Positions 35,829-45,319 of a stretch of 64,000 nt of DNA are shown here, piece by piece. Each line of letters begins with the position of its first letter. The first letter of the stretch is position 1. Made by a program: the position numbers and the translations under genes. The DNA comes from Cereibacter_A azotoformans (GTDB taxonomy: Bacteria; Pseudomonadota; Alphaproteobacteria; Rhodobacterales; Rhodobacteraceae). The notes beneath the pieces were generated by a model. It saw only the letters and a list, made by a program, of their open reading frames with translations, had not been told where the DNA came from and did no database searches. The DNA lies in assembly GCF_003050905.1 (NCBI RefSeq), contig NZ_QAOT01000003.1. One strand, given 5' to 3'.

Positions 35829-36908
35829 GTGGCACTGGCTCTCCATCTGATAAACAGTTTCGCCATGATGGGCGCGATCGCGCTCATCTATGGCGGGGTC
35901 CAGCGACTCGGCTGGTCGCGGCCCGCGCGGCATGTGCTGCTGGGCCTGGCCTTCGGCTTCGGCGCAAGCGTGCAGATGATGCAGTCGCTGACGCTGGCTC
36001 CCGGCATCATCGTGGACAGCCGGGCGCTCTTCATCGGCTTTGCCGGGGCGTTTCTCGGCCCGCTCGGGGCGATGGTGGCCCTCGTGTCGAGCGCCATCCT
36101 GCGCATGTCGTTCGTGTCCACCGCCTCGCCGGTCATTGCCATCGTCTCGATGTGCGTCGCCGCCCTCATGGGCTCGCTCTGGCCGCCCGTGCGGAGCTGG
36201 CTCGGTCTCGGAGACCTCGGCGGGCTCGTGCTGCTGGCTGCGATGATCTCGCTGCCGCTCGTCGTGCTGGCGTGGCTGCCGGTCGACCCGGAACATTCCC
36301 GCCTGATGATCGGGATGATCCTCGTCCTTCTCAATCTGGCGGGGGCGCTTGTCTTTGGCACGCTTCTGCAGCGGGAACGGTCCGCCGCGCAGCGTGAGCG
36401 GGCGCTGGTCGCCGAAACGCAGACGGACGCCCTGACCGGCGTGCTGAACCGGCGCAGCTTCGAGCGGCGGTTTTCCGATGCGGACGGCCTCGCCGGGTCG
36501 CGGGGGACGGGCCTGATGATCGTGGACATTGACCATTTCAAGCGCGTGAACGATGTCCATGGCCACGAGGCGGGCGACATCGTGCTGCGCGCCGCGGCCA
36601 CCCGCCTGCGCAATGCGGTGCGGCCCGGGGACAGCGTGATCCGGCTGGGCGGCGAGGAATTCGCGGTGCTTCTTCCCGACGTGGATGCGCAGGAGGCCGA
36701 GCGCGCGGCGCATCGGCTGCAGCGGATGCTGACGATGAACTGCCGGATCGACGAGGCGCGGCGCGTGGACATCACGGTAAGCATCGGCGTGACCCATCTT
36801 CCGCCCGGAAGCGCCGCCCTTCCCGTGGCCAGCCGCACGGCCGACGGCGCGCTCTACCGCGCCAAGAGCGACGGCCGGGCGCGGGTCGTGTTCTGCCCCT
36901 GCACCTGA
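35829..36908 (+). CDS. Membrane diguanylate cyclase with 5TM-type sensor
   Basis: This 359-residue protein has an N-terminal membrane domain (about 1-185, five or six helices) with ALIYGGVQRLGW and FGFGASVQMMQSLTLAPGIIVDSRALFIGFAG in outline, the 5TM-LytS-like receptor pattern. The GGDEF domain follows: TDALTGVLNRRSFE, DIDHFKRVNDVHGHEAGD, RLGGEEFAV and an RPGD inhibitory site just upstream. It makes c-di-GMP in response to an unknown membrane or extracellular cue. The start is GTG 35829. It stands alone, and is the third GGDEF protein within 11 kb. Confidence 0.88.
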   Translation: MALALHLINSFAMMGAIALIYGGVQRLGWSRPARHVLLGLAFGFGASVQMMQSLTLAPGIIVDSRALFIGFAGAFLGPLGAMVALVSSAILRMSFVSTASPVIAIVSMCVAALMGSLWPPVRSWLGLGDLGGLVLLAAMISLPLVVLAWLPVDPEHSRLMIGMILVLLNLAGALVFGTLLQRERSAAQRERALVAETQTDALTGVLNRRSFERRFSDADGLAGSRGTGLMIVDIDHFKRVNDVHGHEAGDIVLRAAATRLRNAVRPGDSVIRLGGEEFAVLLPDVDAQEAERAAHRLQRMLTMNCRIDEARRVDITVSIGVTHLPPGSAALPVASRTADGALYRAKSDGRARVVFCPCT

Positions 36909-36944
36909 GCCACCCCGGTCATTCGCGCTTCGCGGATGACGGGA

Positions 36945-37400
36945 TCAGCCCCGCGCCTCCTTGACGGACTCCATCGCCACATGGGTCGAGGTGGAGGCGA
37001 CGAAGGGCAGCGTCGAGAGTTTCTCGCCCAGCACGCGGCGGTAGTCCTGAATGTCGGCGGTGCGCACCTTCAGCAGATAGTCGAAGCGGCTGGCGATCAT
37101 GTGGCACTCCTCGACCTCCGGCACCGCGAGCACGGCACGGTTGAACGCCTGCAGCGCCGTTTCGCGCGTGTCCGACAGCTTGACCTCGACATAGGCCACA
37201 TGCGCGAGGCCCATGCGGATCGGGTCGAGCCGCGCGCCGTAGCCCGTGATGACGCCCGCGGCTTCGAGCCGCTTCATCCGCGCCTGCGTCGGCGACTTGG
37301 TCAGCCCGATGCGCCGGGCCAGCTCGGTCGCGCTGACGCGGCCGTCGGCGGCCAGAACCCGAAGGATCGCGCGGTCGAAACGGTCGAGTTCCAGCGCCAT
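36945..37400 (-). CDS. putR: Lrp/AsnC-family regulator PutR
   Basis: This 151-residue regulator has an N-terminal winged helix (LDRFDRAILRVLAADGRVSATELARRIGL, quoted as LDRFDRAILRVL and SATELARRIGLT) and a C-terminal RAM ligand-binding domain (VAYVEVKLSD, CHMIASRFDYLLKV). Divergence from putA, 110 bases away, matches Rhodobacter PutR, which activates putA when proline is present. The shared intergenic region should hold its sites; I could not define a clear motif. Confidence 0.88.
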   Translation of the reverse strand: MALELDRFDRAILRVLAADGRVSATELARRIGLTKSPTQARMKRLEAAGVITGYGARLDPIRMGLAHVAYVEVKLSDTRETALQAFNRAVLAVPEVEECHMIASRFDYLLKVRTADIQDYRRVLGEKLSTLPFVASTSTHVAMESVKEARG

Positions 37401-37510
37401 GCGGCCTGCCTTGCATTCTACATTCAGCCGATCCGGCCGCCCATCTTCGAAAATCAGGACGAACGGCTTTCGGTTGCAGGATAATCTAGGCGAAAGAGGA
37501 GTTCCCGTCC

Positions 37511-40500
37511 ATGCTCGCCGCCGTCCCGCAGCCGCCCCTGAGCGACCGCCCCACCGAGGCCGACCTCGTCGCCCGCCTGATCGCCGAGGCCGATCTCGAT
37601 GCCGAGGCCCGTGCCCGCATCGTGGCCCGCGGCGCGTCGCTCGTCCGCCGCATCCGCCAGGGCTCTCGCCCCGGCCTGATGGAGGGGTTCCTCGCGGAAT
37701 ACGGCCTCTCCACCGACGAGGGGATCGCGCTCATGTGTCTGGCCGAGGCGCTGCTGCGGGTGCCCGACGCCGACACGATGGACGCGCTGATCGAGGACAA
37801 GATCGCGCCGTCCGACTGGAACCGCCATCTCGGGCGATCGGCCTCGAGCCTCGTGAATGCCTCGACCTGGGCGCTGATGCTGACGGGCAAGGTGCTTGAC
37901 GACCGCGAGCCGGGGGTGGCCGGGCATCTGCGGGGGCTCATGAAGCGGATGGGCGAGCCGGTGATCCGGGCGGCCGTGGCGCGCGCGATGAAGCAGATGG
38001 GGCGGCAGTTCGTGCTGGGCGAGACGATCGAGGACGCGCTCGACCGCGCGGCCGAACTGGAGGGCAGGGGCTACAGCTACAGCTACGACATGCTGGGCGA
38101 GGCCGCGCGGACCGAAGCCGATGCGCGGCGCTATCATCTGGCCTATTCGCGGGCGATCACCGCCATTGCCGCGGCCGCCCGCAGCCGCGACATCCGCGAC
38201 AATCCGGGGATCTCGGTCAAGCTCTCGGCGCTTCATCCGCGCTACGAGGTCGCCAAGCGCGCCCGTGTCATGGCCGAGCTGGTGCCGCGCGTCACGGCGC
38301 TGGCGGGGCTCGCACGGGCGGCGGGGCTGGGCTTCAACATCGACGCGGAAGAGGCCGAGCGGCTGGACCTCTCGCTCGAGGTGATCGAGGCCGCGCTGTC
38401 CGAGCCGTCGCTGGGCGGCTGGGACGGGTTCGGCGTGGTGGTGCAGGCCTACGGCCGCCGCGCGGGCGAGGTGCTGGACCGGCTTTACGGGATGGCCGTC
38501 CGGTTCGATCGCAAGCTGATGGTGCGGCTGGTGAAGGGCGCCTACTGGGACGGCGAGGTCAAGCGCGCGCAGGTGCTGGGGCTGGAGGATTTCCCGGTCT
38601 TCACCCGCAAGATGGCGACGGATGTGAGCTACATCGCGCAGGCCCGCAAGCTCTTCGCGATGTCGGACCGGATCTATCCGCAGTTCGCCACCCACAATGC
38701 CCACACGGTCGCGGCGATCCTCGAGATGGCCGAGGGCCGCCCGTTCGAGTTCCAGCGCCTGCACGGCATGGGGGAGCGGCTGCACGATCTGGTGCTGGCC
38801 GAGGAAGGGACGCGCTGCCGGATCTATGCGCCGGTGGGCGCCCACCGCGATCTGCTGGCCTATCTCGTGCGGCGGCTGCTCGAGAACGGGGCGAACTCGA
38901 GCTTCGTCAACCAGATCGTCGATGAGAGCATCCGCCCCGAGGCGGTGGCGGCCTGTCCGCTGACCGCGATGGAGGGGATGACGCCGGTGCCGAATCCGGT
39001 GCTGCGCACGGGCTCGGATCTCTTTCCGGGGCGGCGCAATTCGCGCGGCTTCGATCTCGCCTCTGAGGCCGATCTCGCGCTGATCGACAGCGCCCGCGCC
39101 CCGCACCAGACGGCGCTGTTCGACGCGCGGCCGTTGCTTGCGGGCTCGCTCGCCGGCGGCCAGCGGCGCGAGGTGGCCAATCCGGCGACGGGCGCGCGGG
39201 TGGGCAACGCCATCCCGGCCAGCCTGCCCGATGTCGAGGCGGCGCTGCACCATGCGGTGCCGTGGGAGGCGCGCCCGGAAGATCGGGCGGAGGTCCTGCA
39301 GCGCGCAGCCGACCTGTACGAACAGGCGTTCGGCCCCATCTTTGCCCTTCTCGCGCGCGAGGCCGGCAAGACGCTCCCCGATGCGGTGGGCGAGCTGCGC
39401 GAGGCGGTCGATTTCCTGCGCTACTATGCGGCCGAGGGCGCAGCGCTGGACGGGGCCCCCCTCGGTACGGTTGTCTGCATCAGCCCGTGGAACTTCCCGC
39501 TTGCGATCTTCACCGGCCAGATCGCGGCCGCGCTGATGGCGGGCAACGCGGTGCTGGCCAAGCCCGCGGAACAGACGCCGCTGATCGCGGCGCTGGCGGT
39601 CGAGCTTCTGCACCGGGCGGGCGTGCCGACCACCGCGCTCCAGCTTCTGCCGGGCGAGGGGGGAACGGTCGGCGCGGCGCTGACGCGCGATCCGCGGGTG
39701 AAAGGCGTGGTCTTCACCGGCTCGACCGAGACGGCGCTGGCGATCCGGCGGTCGATGGCGGAGCATCTCGATCCGTCCGCGCCGCTCATCGCCGAGACGG
39801 GCGGGCTGAACGCGATGATCGTCGATTCGACCGCGCTGCCCGAGCAGGCGGTGCGCGACATCCTCGCCTCGGCCTTCCAGTCGGCGGGCCAGCGGTGCTC
39901 TGCCTTGCGCTGTCTCTACCTGCAGGAGGATGTGGCCGAGGGCGTGCTCGAGATGCTCTTCGGCGCGATGGACGAGCTTCGGCTGGGCGATCCGTGGGAT
40001 CTTGCGACCGACGTGGGCCCCGTGATCGACGCCGAGGCGCAGGCCGGCATCCGCGACTGGATCGCCACGGCGCGCGCCGAGGGGCGCGTGCTCAAGGAAC
40101 TGCCGATGCCCGAGGGCGGCACCTTCGTCGGGCCCACGGTCATCCGGGTCGCCTCGATCCGCGAGATGGGGCGCGAGATCTTCGGGCCGGTCCTGCATGT
40201 GGCGACCTTCCGGGCCTCCGGGATCGACCGGGTGATCGAGGAGATCGAGGCCACCGGATTCGGGCTGACCTTCGGCCTGCATTCGCGGATCGACGACCGG
40301 GTGCAGACCCTCGTGGGACGGCTGCGGATCGGCAACATCTACGTCAACCGCAACCAGATCGGCGCGGTTGTGGGCAGCCAGCCCTTCGGCGGCGAGGGTC
40401 TGTCGGGCACGGGGCCCAAGGCGGGCGGGCCGTCCTACCTGGCCCGGCTCCGTGCCCGGCCCGCACCGCCCTCGATCGGAGCGGGTGCCGATCACGAGGC

Positions 40501-40954
40501 GGGCGAGGCCGAGGTGCAGGCGGCGCTCGACCGGCTGGCCGATGAGGTGGGCCTGTCGCTCTCCACCCATGTCCTGCCGGGGCCCACGGGCGAGTCGAAC
40601 CGCCTGTCGTGCCTTCGCCGCCCGCCGCTCCTGTGCCTCGGGCCGGGGGCAGAGGCCGCGCGGGCGCAGGCCGAGGCGGTCCGGGCCCTCGGCGGGCTTG
40701 CGATCGAGGCGCCGGGTCTGCCGGCCACGGCGCTCGGGCGGCTTGGCGGCTTTTCGGGGGCGCTGCACTGGGGCGGGGCCGAGGAGGCCCGGCCCCATGC
40801 GCTGGCCCTCGCGGGGCGGGCGGGGCCGATCCTGCCGTTGATCGGAGGGTTGCCGGACGACGCCCATGTGGTCGTCGAGCGGCATCTGTGCGTCGACACC
40901 ACCGCATCTGGGGGCAATGCCGAACTGCTCGCGGCCGCCTCGGCCACGGGCTGA
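37511..40954 (+). CDS. putA: Bifunctional proline dehydrogenase / P5C dehydrogenase PutA
   Basis: This 1147-residue enzyme converts proline to glutamate. The N-terminal proline-dehydrogenase barrel (about 60-480) has YSYDMLGEAART, GISVKLSALHPRYE and VRLVKGAYWDGEVKRAQ, with FAD-site residues in QFATHNAHTV. The C-terminal aldehyde-dehydrogenase part (about 520-980) has CISPWNFPLAIFTGQ, AETGGLNAMIVD and the catalytic Cys in SAGQRCSALRC. It lacks the N-terminal ribbon-helix-helix of enterobacterial PutA, fitting regulation by the adjacent PutR. AAAGAGGAG precedes the start. A C-terminal helical tail (about 1000-1147) continues the PutA fold. Confidence 0.97.
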   Translation: MLAAVPQPPLSDRPTEADLVARLIAEADLDAEARARIVARGASLVRRIRQGSRPGLMEGFLAEYGLSTDEGIALMCLAEALLRVPDADTMDALIEDKIAPSDWNRHLGRSASSLVNASTWALMLTGKVLDDREPGVAGHLRGLMKRMGEPVIRAAVARAMKQMGRQFVLGETIEDALDRAAELEGRGYSYSYDMLGEAARTEADARRYHLAYSRAITAIAAAARSRDIRDNPGISVKLSALHPRYEVAKRARVMAELVPRVTALAGLARAAGLGFNIDAEEAERLDLSLEVIEAALSEPSLGGWDGFGVVVQAYGRRAGEVLDRLYGMAVRFDRKLMVRLVKGAYWDGEVKRAQVLGLEDFPVFTRKMATDVSYIAQARKLFAMSDRIYPQFATHNAHTVAAILEMAEGRPFEFQRLHGMGERLHDLVLAEEGTRCRIYAPVGAHRDLLAYLVRRLLENGANSSFVNQIVDESIRPEAVAACPLTAMEGMTPVPNPVLRTGSDLFPGRRNSRGFDLASEADLALIDSARAPHQTALFDARPLLAGSLAGGQRREVANPATGARVGNAIPASLPDVEAALHHAVPWEARPEDRAEVLQRAADLYEQAFGPIFALLAREAGKTLPDAVGELREAVDFLRYYAAEGAALDGAPLGTVVCISPWNFPLAIFTGQIAAALMAGNAVLAKPAEQTPLIAALAVELLHRAGVPTTALQLLPGEGGTVGAALTRDPRVKGVVFTGSTETALAIRRSMAEHLDPSAPLIAETGGLNAMIVDSTALPEQAVRDILASAFQSAGQRCSALRCLYLQEDVAEGVLEMLFGAMDELRLGDPWDLATDVGPVIDAEAQAGIRDWIATARAEGRVLKELPMPEGGTFVGPTVIRVASIREMGREIFGPVLHVATFRASGIDRVIEEIEATGFGLTFGLHSRIDDRVQTLVGRLRIGNIYVNRNQIGAVVGSQPFGGEGLSGTGPKAGGPSYLARLRARPAPPSIGAGADHEAGEAEVQAALDRLADEVGLSLSTHVLPGPTGESNRLSCLRRPPLLCLGPGAEAARAQAEAVRALGGLAIEAPGLPATALGRLGGFSGALHWGGAEEARPHALALAGRAGPILPLIGGLPDDAHVVVERHLCVDTTASGGNAELLAAASATG

Positions 40955-41046
40955 GGGCTGCGCCGGTCGGTCCTGCCGCCGCAGCCCCGGCGTCGGGGCG
41001 GCCCATCCCGGCTTGACGCCGCGCCGCGGATCGGGAACGCTGCGCC

Positions 41047-41787
41047 ATGTTCCCCATCCGCGACCACAATCCCTCCGGCCGCACGCCCTATGTCACCTAC
41101 GCGCTGATCGCGGCGAACGTCCTGATCTTCCTGCTGATGCATTACGGCGCCCCGTCACGGCTGGCGCTCGAGGCGGCCTTCTTCAACTGGGGTCTTGTCC
41201 CGGCCGAGCTTCTGCAGGGCACGGGTTACGAGGGGATCTTCACCTCGATGTTCCTGCACGGCGGCTGGGCGCATCTGCTCGGCAACATGCTCTTTCTCTA
41301 CATCTACGGGGACAATCTCGAGGATGTGATGGGCCACGGGCGCTTTGCGGGCTTCTACCTCGCCTCGGGCCTTGCGGCGGCGGCCGCGCAGGTGCTGGCC
41401 GATCCCTTTTCGTGGATCCCGATGGTGGGCGCCTCGGGGGCCATTGCGGGGGTGATGGGGGGCTACCTGCTGCTCTTCCCGCGGGCGAGGGTCGATGTGC
41501 TGATCATCATCGTGATCTTCTTCCGCATCATCCCGGTGCCCGCCTTCCTGCTGCTCGGGCTGTGGTTCCTGTTCCAGATCATCTCGGGCGTGGCGGTGCC
41601 GACCGATCAGGGCGGCGTCGCCTACTGGGCCCATGCGGGAGGGTTCGGCGCGGGCATCCTGCTCACGCTGCCCTTCTGGCTCGCCCGTGGCGGTCCGGCC
41701 TTCTGGCGGCGCACGCACGGGCTGCCGCCCCATCCCCAGACGGCGCTGCCGCGATCGCGCGTGCCGCTGGTGCGCAGGCGGAAATGA
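41047..41787 (+). CDS. Rhomboid-family intramembrane serine protease
   Basis: This 246-residue protein has six or seven membrane helices. The catalytic Ser lies in MVGASGAIAGVMGGYL and the catalytic His in AYWAHAGGFGAGILL. The N-terminal TSMFLHGGWAHLLGNMLFLYIYG contains the HxxxN oxyanion motif. All rhomboid hallmarks are present, so it should cleave membrane proteins; the substrates are unknown. It is a single gene with its stop nine bases before the convergent inositol monophosphatase stop. Confidence 0.93.
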   Translation: MFPIRDHNPSGRTPYVTYALIAANVLIFLLMHYGAPSRLALEAAFFNWGLVPAELLQGTGYEGIFTSMFLHGGWAHLLGNMLFLYIYGDNLEDVMGHGRFAGFYLASGLAAAAAQVLADPFSWIPMVGASGAIAGVMGGYLLLFPRARVDVLIIIVIFFRIIPVPAFLLLGLWFLFQIISGVAVPTDQGGVAYWAHAGGFGAGILLTLPFWLARGGPAFWRRTHGLPPHPQTALPRSRVPLVRRRK

Positions 41788-41796
41788 GGCGCCGCC

Positions 41797-42582
41797 TCAT
41801 TCGCCCCGGATGATCTTGCGGAAGGGCTCGAACAGGTTCTGGTTGCCGCAGATCAGCGAGCCGTCGATCGGGTTCTGGTCCTGGCGGATGCCCGAGATCA
41901 GGCCACCGGCCTCGCGCACGAGCACCACGCCCGCCGCCACGTCCCAGGCGCTCACGCCGCGCTCCCAGTAGCCGTCGTAGCGCCCCGCCGCCACGTAGGC
42001 GAGGTCGAGCGCGGCCGAGCCCCAGCGCCGCACGCCCGCGCAGGCGGGCATCAGCCGCGCCAGATCCTGCAGGGTCGCGGGCAGGGTGGGACGACCGCCG
42101 AAGGGCACGCCGGTGGCAAAGATCGCCTCGATCATGTGGCGCCGGCCCGAGACGCGCAGGCGGCTTTCGTTCATCCAGGCGCCGGCGCCCTTCTCGGCCC
42201 AGAACATCTCGTCCTTGGCGGCGTCGAAGATGACGCCCGCCACGATCTCGCCCTTGTGCTCGAGCGCGATCGAGACCGCCCAGTGCGGCAGGCCGTGGAG
42301 GTAGTTCGTGGTCCCGTCGAGCGGATCGACGATCCAGCGGCGGGTCGGATCCTGTCCGGCCGTCTCGCCGGTTTCCTCGCCCAGCCAGCCGTAGGTGGGG
42401 CGGCCGCCCATCAGCTCCTCGCGGATGATGCGCTCGGCCTCGCGGTCGGCCTTCGAGACGAAGTCGCCGGGCCCCTTGGCGGAGACCTGAAGGTTCTCGA
42501 CCTCGCGGAAGTCCTTCACGAGCGAGCGCCCCGCCTTGCGGGCCGCCTTGATCATCAGGTTGAGGTTCGCGCTGCCTTGCAT
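41797..42582 (-). CDS. suhB: Inositol-monophosphatase family protein (SuhB-like)
   Basis: This 261-residue metal-dependent phosphatase begins MQGSANLNLMIKAARKAGR. It has the family metal motifs EETGETAG, WIVDPLDGTTNYLHG (DPLDGT) and GSAALDLAYVAAGRYDGYWE with AWDVAAG. Members hydrolyse inositol-1-phosphate or related sugar phosphates; SuhB also acts with transcription complexes in other bacteria. It is a lone gene, with PiT on the same strand upstream after a gap of about 100 bases. Confidence 0.92.
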   Translation of the reverse strand: MQGSANLNLMIKAARKAGRSLVKDFREVENLQVSAKGPGDFVSKADREAERIIREELMGGRPTYGWLGEETGETAGQDPTRRWIVDPLDGTTNYLHGLPHWAVSIALEHKGEIVAGVIFDAAKDEMFWAEKGAGAWMNESRLRVSGRRHMIEAIFATGVPFGGRPTLPATLQDLARLMPACAGVRRWGSAALDLAYVAAGRYDGYWERGVSAWDVAAGVVLVREAGGLISGIRQDQNPIDGSLICGNQNLFEPFRKIIRGE

Positions 42583-42678
42583 CCGTCCGGCTCCATCCGT
42601 TCAAGGGCGCTGCTATAAGGCGAGGCGAGGCGGAAGGGAAGGGAGGAACGCGGCCCCCGCCGCCGCGCCCTCGGCCCC

Positions 42679-44193
42679 TCAGCCCGCGAAGGTGCGCAGT
42701 GCCACGAAGACCGCCCCCGACAGCAGCGCCGTCGCCGGCACGGTGACAACCCACGCCGCGCCGATGGTGAGGAAATGCGCCCGCCGCACCAGCTTGCGGC
42801 GCTTGCGTTCGTCGGGCGGCAGCGGCTTGCCCTTGATCAGCCCGAGGGCCCGGCTGCGACGTTCGGCCTGCCATTCGCGGTAGAAGCCCACGCCGAAGAT
42901 GCCGCCCACCGCGATGTGGGTCGAGGACACGGGCAGCCCCAACCCCGACGCCACGATGACAGTGATCGCAGCCGAGAGGGCCACGCAATAGGCCCGCATC
43001 GGGTTCAGCTTGGTGATCTCGGACCCGACCATGCGGATCAGCTTCGGCCCGAAGAGCACGAGGCCGAAGGAGATGCCGCCCGCGCCGATGATCATGACCC
43101 AGAGCGGGATCGCCACCCTGGCCGCCGTGTCGCCGTTCGAGACCGCATGGACGATGGCCGCCAGCGGGCCCACCGCGTTGGCCACGTCGTTGGCGCCATG
43201 GGCAAAGGACAGCAGGGCCGCCGACACCACCAGCGGCAGTCCGAACAGCTTCTTGAGCGATTTCTTGCGGTTCTCCATCCCCTCGGACTGGCGCCGCACC
43301 AGCGGCCGGGTGAGGAAAACCGTCGCCACGCCGATCGCGAGGCCGATCATCACCGCCGCCGGAAGCTGCACCTCCATGACCTTCCGCAGCCCCTTGAGCG
43401 CCAGATAGGTCGCAAAGGCGGCCGCCATCACCCCGATCAGCAGCGGCACCCACAGGCGGGCGGCCGCGATCTTGTCCTCGGCGTCGAGCAGCCGGTTCTT
43501 GATGAAGGCGAGGAAGAGCGCCGCAAAGACGCCGCCGAGGACGGGAGAGATCACCCAGCTCGCGGCGATCTGGCCCATCACCGGCCAGTTCACCGCCGAC
43601 ATGCCGGCGGCCATGATCCCCGCCCCCATGACGCCGCCCACGATCGAATGGGTCGTCGAGACCGGCGCGCCGATGGCGGTCGCGATGTTGAGCCAGACCG
43701 CCGCCGCGATCAGCGCGGCCATCATGGCCCAGACGAAGATCCCCGCCTCGGCGACCGAGGCCGGATCCACGATCCCGCCCGAGATGGTGCTCACCACATC
43801 GCCGCCCGCGATCAGCGCGCCCGCCGTCTCGAAGATGGCGGCGATGGCGAGCGCCCCGGTCAACGTCAGGGCATTGGCACCGACCGCGGGGCCCATGTTG
43901 TTGGCCACGTCGTTGGCGCCGATGTTGATCGCCATGTAGGCGCCGAAGGCCGCGGCCGCGACGATCACCAGCGAGTTGGGCGTCCCTCCGGTGATCAGCG
44001 AGGCCGCCACGCCCGCCACCACGATGAAGACGAGCGCGACCCCGATCGAGATCAGGGGGCGGCCGACGAACTGGCCGGCCTCCTCGAGCTGGACGATCCG
44101 CTTCAGGTCCTTGTCGAGTGTCTTCCACTGGTTGATCGAGGGGCTCGCGCCGTCGGGCGTCGTATCGGCAGGACGGGTCGGTGGGAGGGTCAT
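42679..44193 (-). CDS. PiT-family inorganic phosphate transporter
   Basis: This roughly 504-residue inner-membrane symporter has the two inverted PHO4/PiT signature repeats, GANDVANNMGPAVGANAL (N-terminal half) and HGANDVANAVGPLAAI (C-terminal half), with about 10-12 helices and a central cytosolic loop (KNRLLDAEDK; NRKKSLKKLFG). It takes up phosphate with protons or metal ions. ATG 44193 is chosen; an in-frame TTG at 44253 would add 20 polar residues but has no clear ribosome site. It has no phoU-like partner here. Confidence 0.9.
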   Translation of the reverse strand: MTLPPTRPADTTPDGASPSINQWKTLDKDLKRIVQLEEAGQFVGRPLISIGVALVFIVVAGVAASLITGGTPNSLVIVAAAAFGAYMAINIGANDVANNMGPAVGANALTLTGALAIAAIFETAGALIAGGDVVSTISGGIVDPASVAEAGIFVWAMMAALIAAAVWLNIATAIGAPVSTTHSIVGGVMGAGIMAAGMSAVNWPVMGQIAASWVISPVLGGVFAALFLAFIKNRLLDAEDKIAAARLWVPLLIGVMAAAFATYLALKGLRKVMEVQLPAAVMIGLAIGVATVFLTRPLVRRQSEGMENRKKSLKKLFGLPLVVSAALLSFAHGANDVANAVGPLAAIVHAVSNGDTAARVAIPLWVMIIGAGGISFGLVLFGPKLIRMVGSEITKLNPMRAYCVALSAAITVIVASGLGLPVSSTHIAVGGIFGVGFYREWQAERRSRALGLIKGKPLPPDERKRRKLVRRAHFLTIGAAWVVTVPATALLSGAVFVALRTFAG

Positions 44194-44319
44194 TCCAGGC
44201 CTGTCATGTGAGTTTTGCGCGGTGGAGGTATCGTTTTGCGCTTCTTCGGGCAATGTGATTCCGCCCGGTGGCGCGCGGCGCCATCCGGTTGCGACGTCGT
44301 GTGCGCGGCTTTGTTCCCG

Positions 44320-45225
44320 TCAGCTTCTCTGCAGCTTGACCGGCTCGGTCCGGCCCAACCTCAGGAAATGGGCCATGAAAGGCTTGGTCGCATCCTCGGC
44401 CCGCGTCGCGGCATAGAGGCGTTTGGTCACCGTCTGCGGCCCCAGCGGGCGGGTCACATAATCGGCATGGCTGCGGATGTCGCGCAGCACCCAGTCGGGC
44501 AGCACGGCCACTCCGCGATTCGAGGCCACCAGCATCAGGATCACGGCCGTCAGCTCGACCTGCCGGGTTCCGCGCGGCTCGACCTTGGCCGGTGTCAGCA
44601 CCTCGGTGAAGACATCGAGCTTGTCGCGCGAGACGGGGTAGGTGATCAGCATCTGGTCGCGGAAATCCTCGGCCGAGATGAAATCCCTTTGCGCCAACGG
44701 GTTGGAGGACGCGGCGACGAAGGTCGGGTGGTAGTCGAAGAGCGGATTGAAGACCATGCCCTCGACCGTCACCGGATCCGAGGAGATCACGAGGTCCACC
44801 TCCTCGCGCATCAGCGCGGGCAGGGCCTCGAAGGCGAGGCCCGCCCGGATGTCCACGTCGATCTCGGGCCAGGCGTGGCGGAACAGCTCCAGCACGGGAA
44901 ACAGCCACTCGAAACATGCATGGCATTCAATGGCGATATGCAGCCGCCCCGTGCGCCCCGAGCGGAGCGCGCGGAACTCGTCTTCCAGCGCGTCGATCTC
45001 GGGCAGGATGCGCTCGGCCAGCCGCAGCATCCGCACGCCGGCGGCCGACAGCTTCAAGGGCTTGGAACGGCGCACGAAAAGCTCGATCCCGGCCTGGTCC
45101 TCCAGCCCCTTGACCTGATGCGACAGGGCCGACTGGGTCATGTTCAGCATGTCGGCCGCGCGCGCCAGACCCCCCGCCTGATGGATCGCGCGGATGGTGC
45201 GCAGGTGGCGGAGTTCGAGGTGCAT
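44320..45225 (-). CDS. metR: LysR-type regulator MetR
   Basis: This 301-residue LysR-family activator of methionine genes has an N-terminal winged helix (HLRTIRAIHQAGGLARAADMLNMTQSALSHQVKGLE in outline; key pieces GLARAADMLNMTQSALS). Its effector domain begins at about 90 with TGRLHIAIECHACFEWL, a block typical of MetR, whose co-effector is homocysteine. It is divergent from metF, 94 bases apart, as in E. coli. The start is ATG 45225; an in-frame upstream extension is non-conserved. Confidence 0.9.
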   Translation of the reverse strand: MHLELRHLRTIRAIHQAGGLARAADMLNMTQSALSHQVKGLEDQAGIELFVRRSKPLKLSAAGVRMLRLAERILPEIDALEDEFRALRSGRTGRLHIAIECHACFEWLFPVLELFRHAWPEIDVDIRAGLAFEALPALMREEVDLVISSDPVTVEGMVFNPLFDYHPTFVAASSNPLAQRDFISAEDFRDQMLITYPVSRDKLDVFTEVLTPAKVEPRGTRQVELTAVILMLVASNRGVAVLPDWVLRDIRSHADYVTRPLGPQTVTKRLYAATRAEDATKPFMAHFLRLGRTEPVKLQRS

Positions 45226-45259
45226 GTTACAATTCGCCTCATATTGATCTTGAGCATTA

Positions 45260-45272
45260 TGAATTTGTCTCA
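45260..45272 (+). promoter_or_regulatory. Candidate MetR operator in the metR-metF gap
   Basis: TGAA-TTTGT-CTCA matches the MetR consensus TGAA-N5-TTCA at seven of eight positions. It lies 60 bases upstream of metF and 35 bases upstream of metR. A second, wider dyad TCATA/TATGA overlaps it. Inference by motif. Confidence 0.5.
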
Positions 45273-45319
45273 CATGGCCGATGCTGCCACAAGAGAGGCA
45301 AGGAACAGGAGACAGTCCC

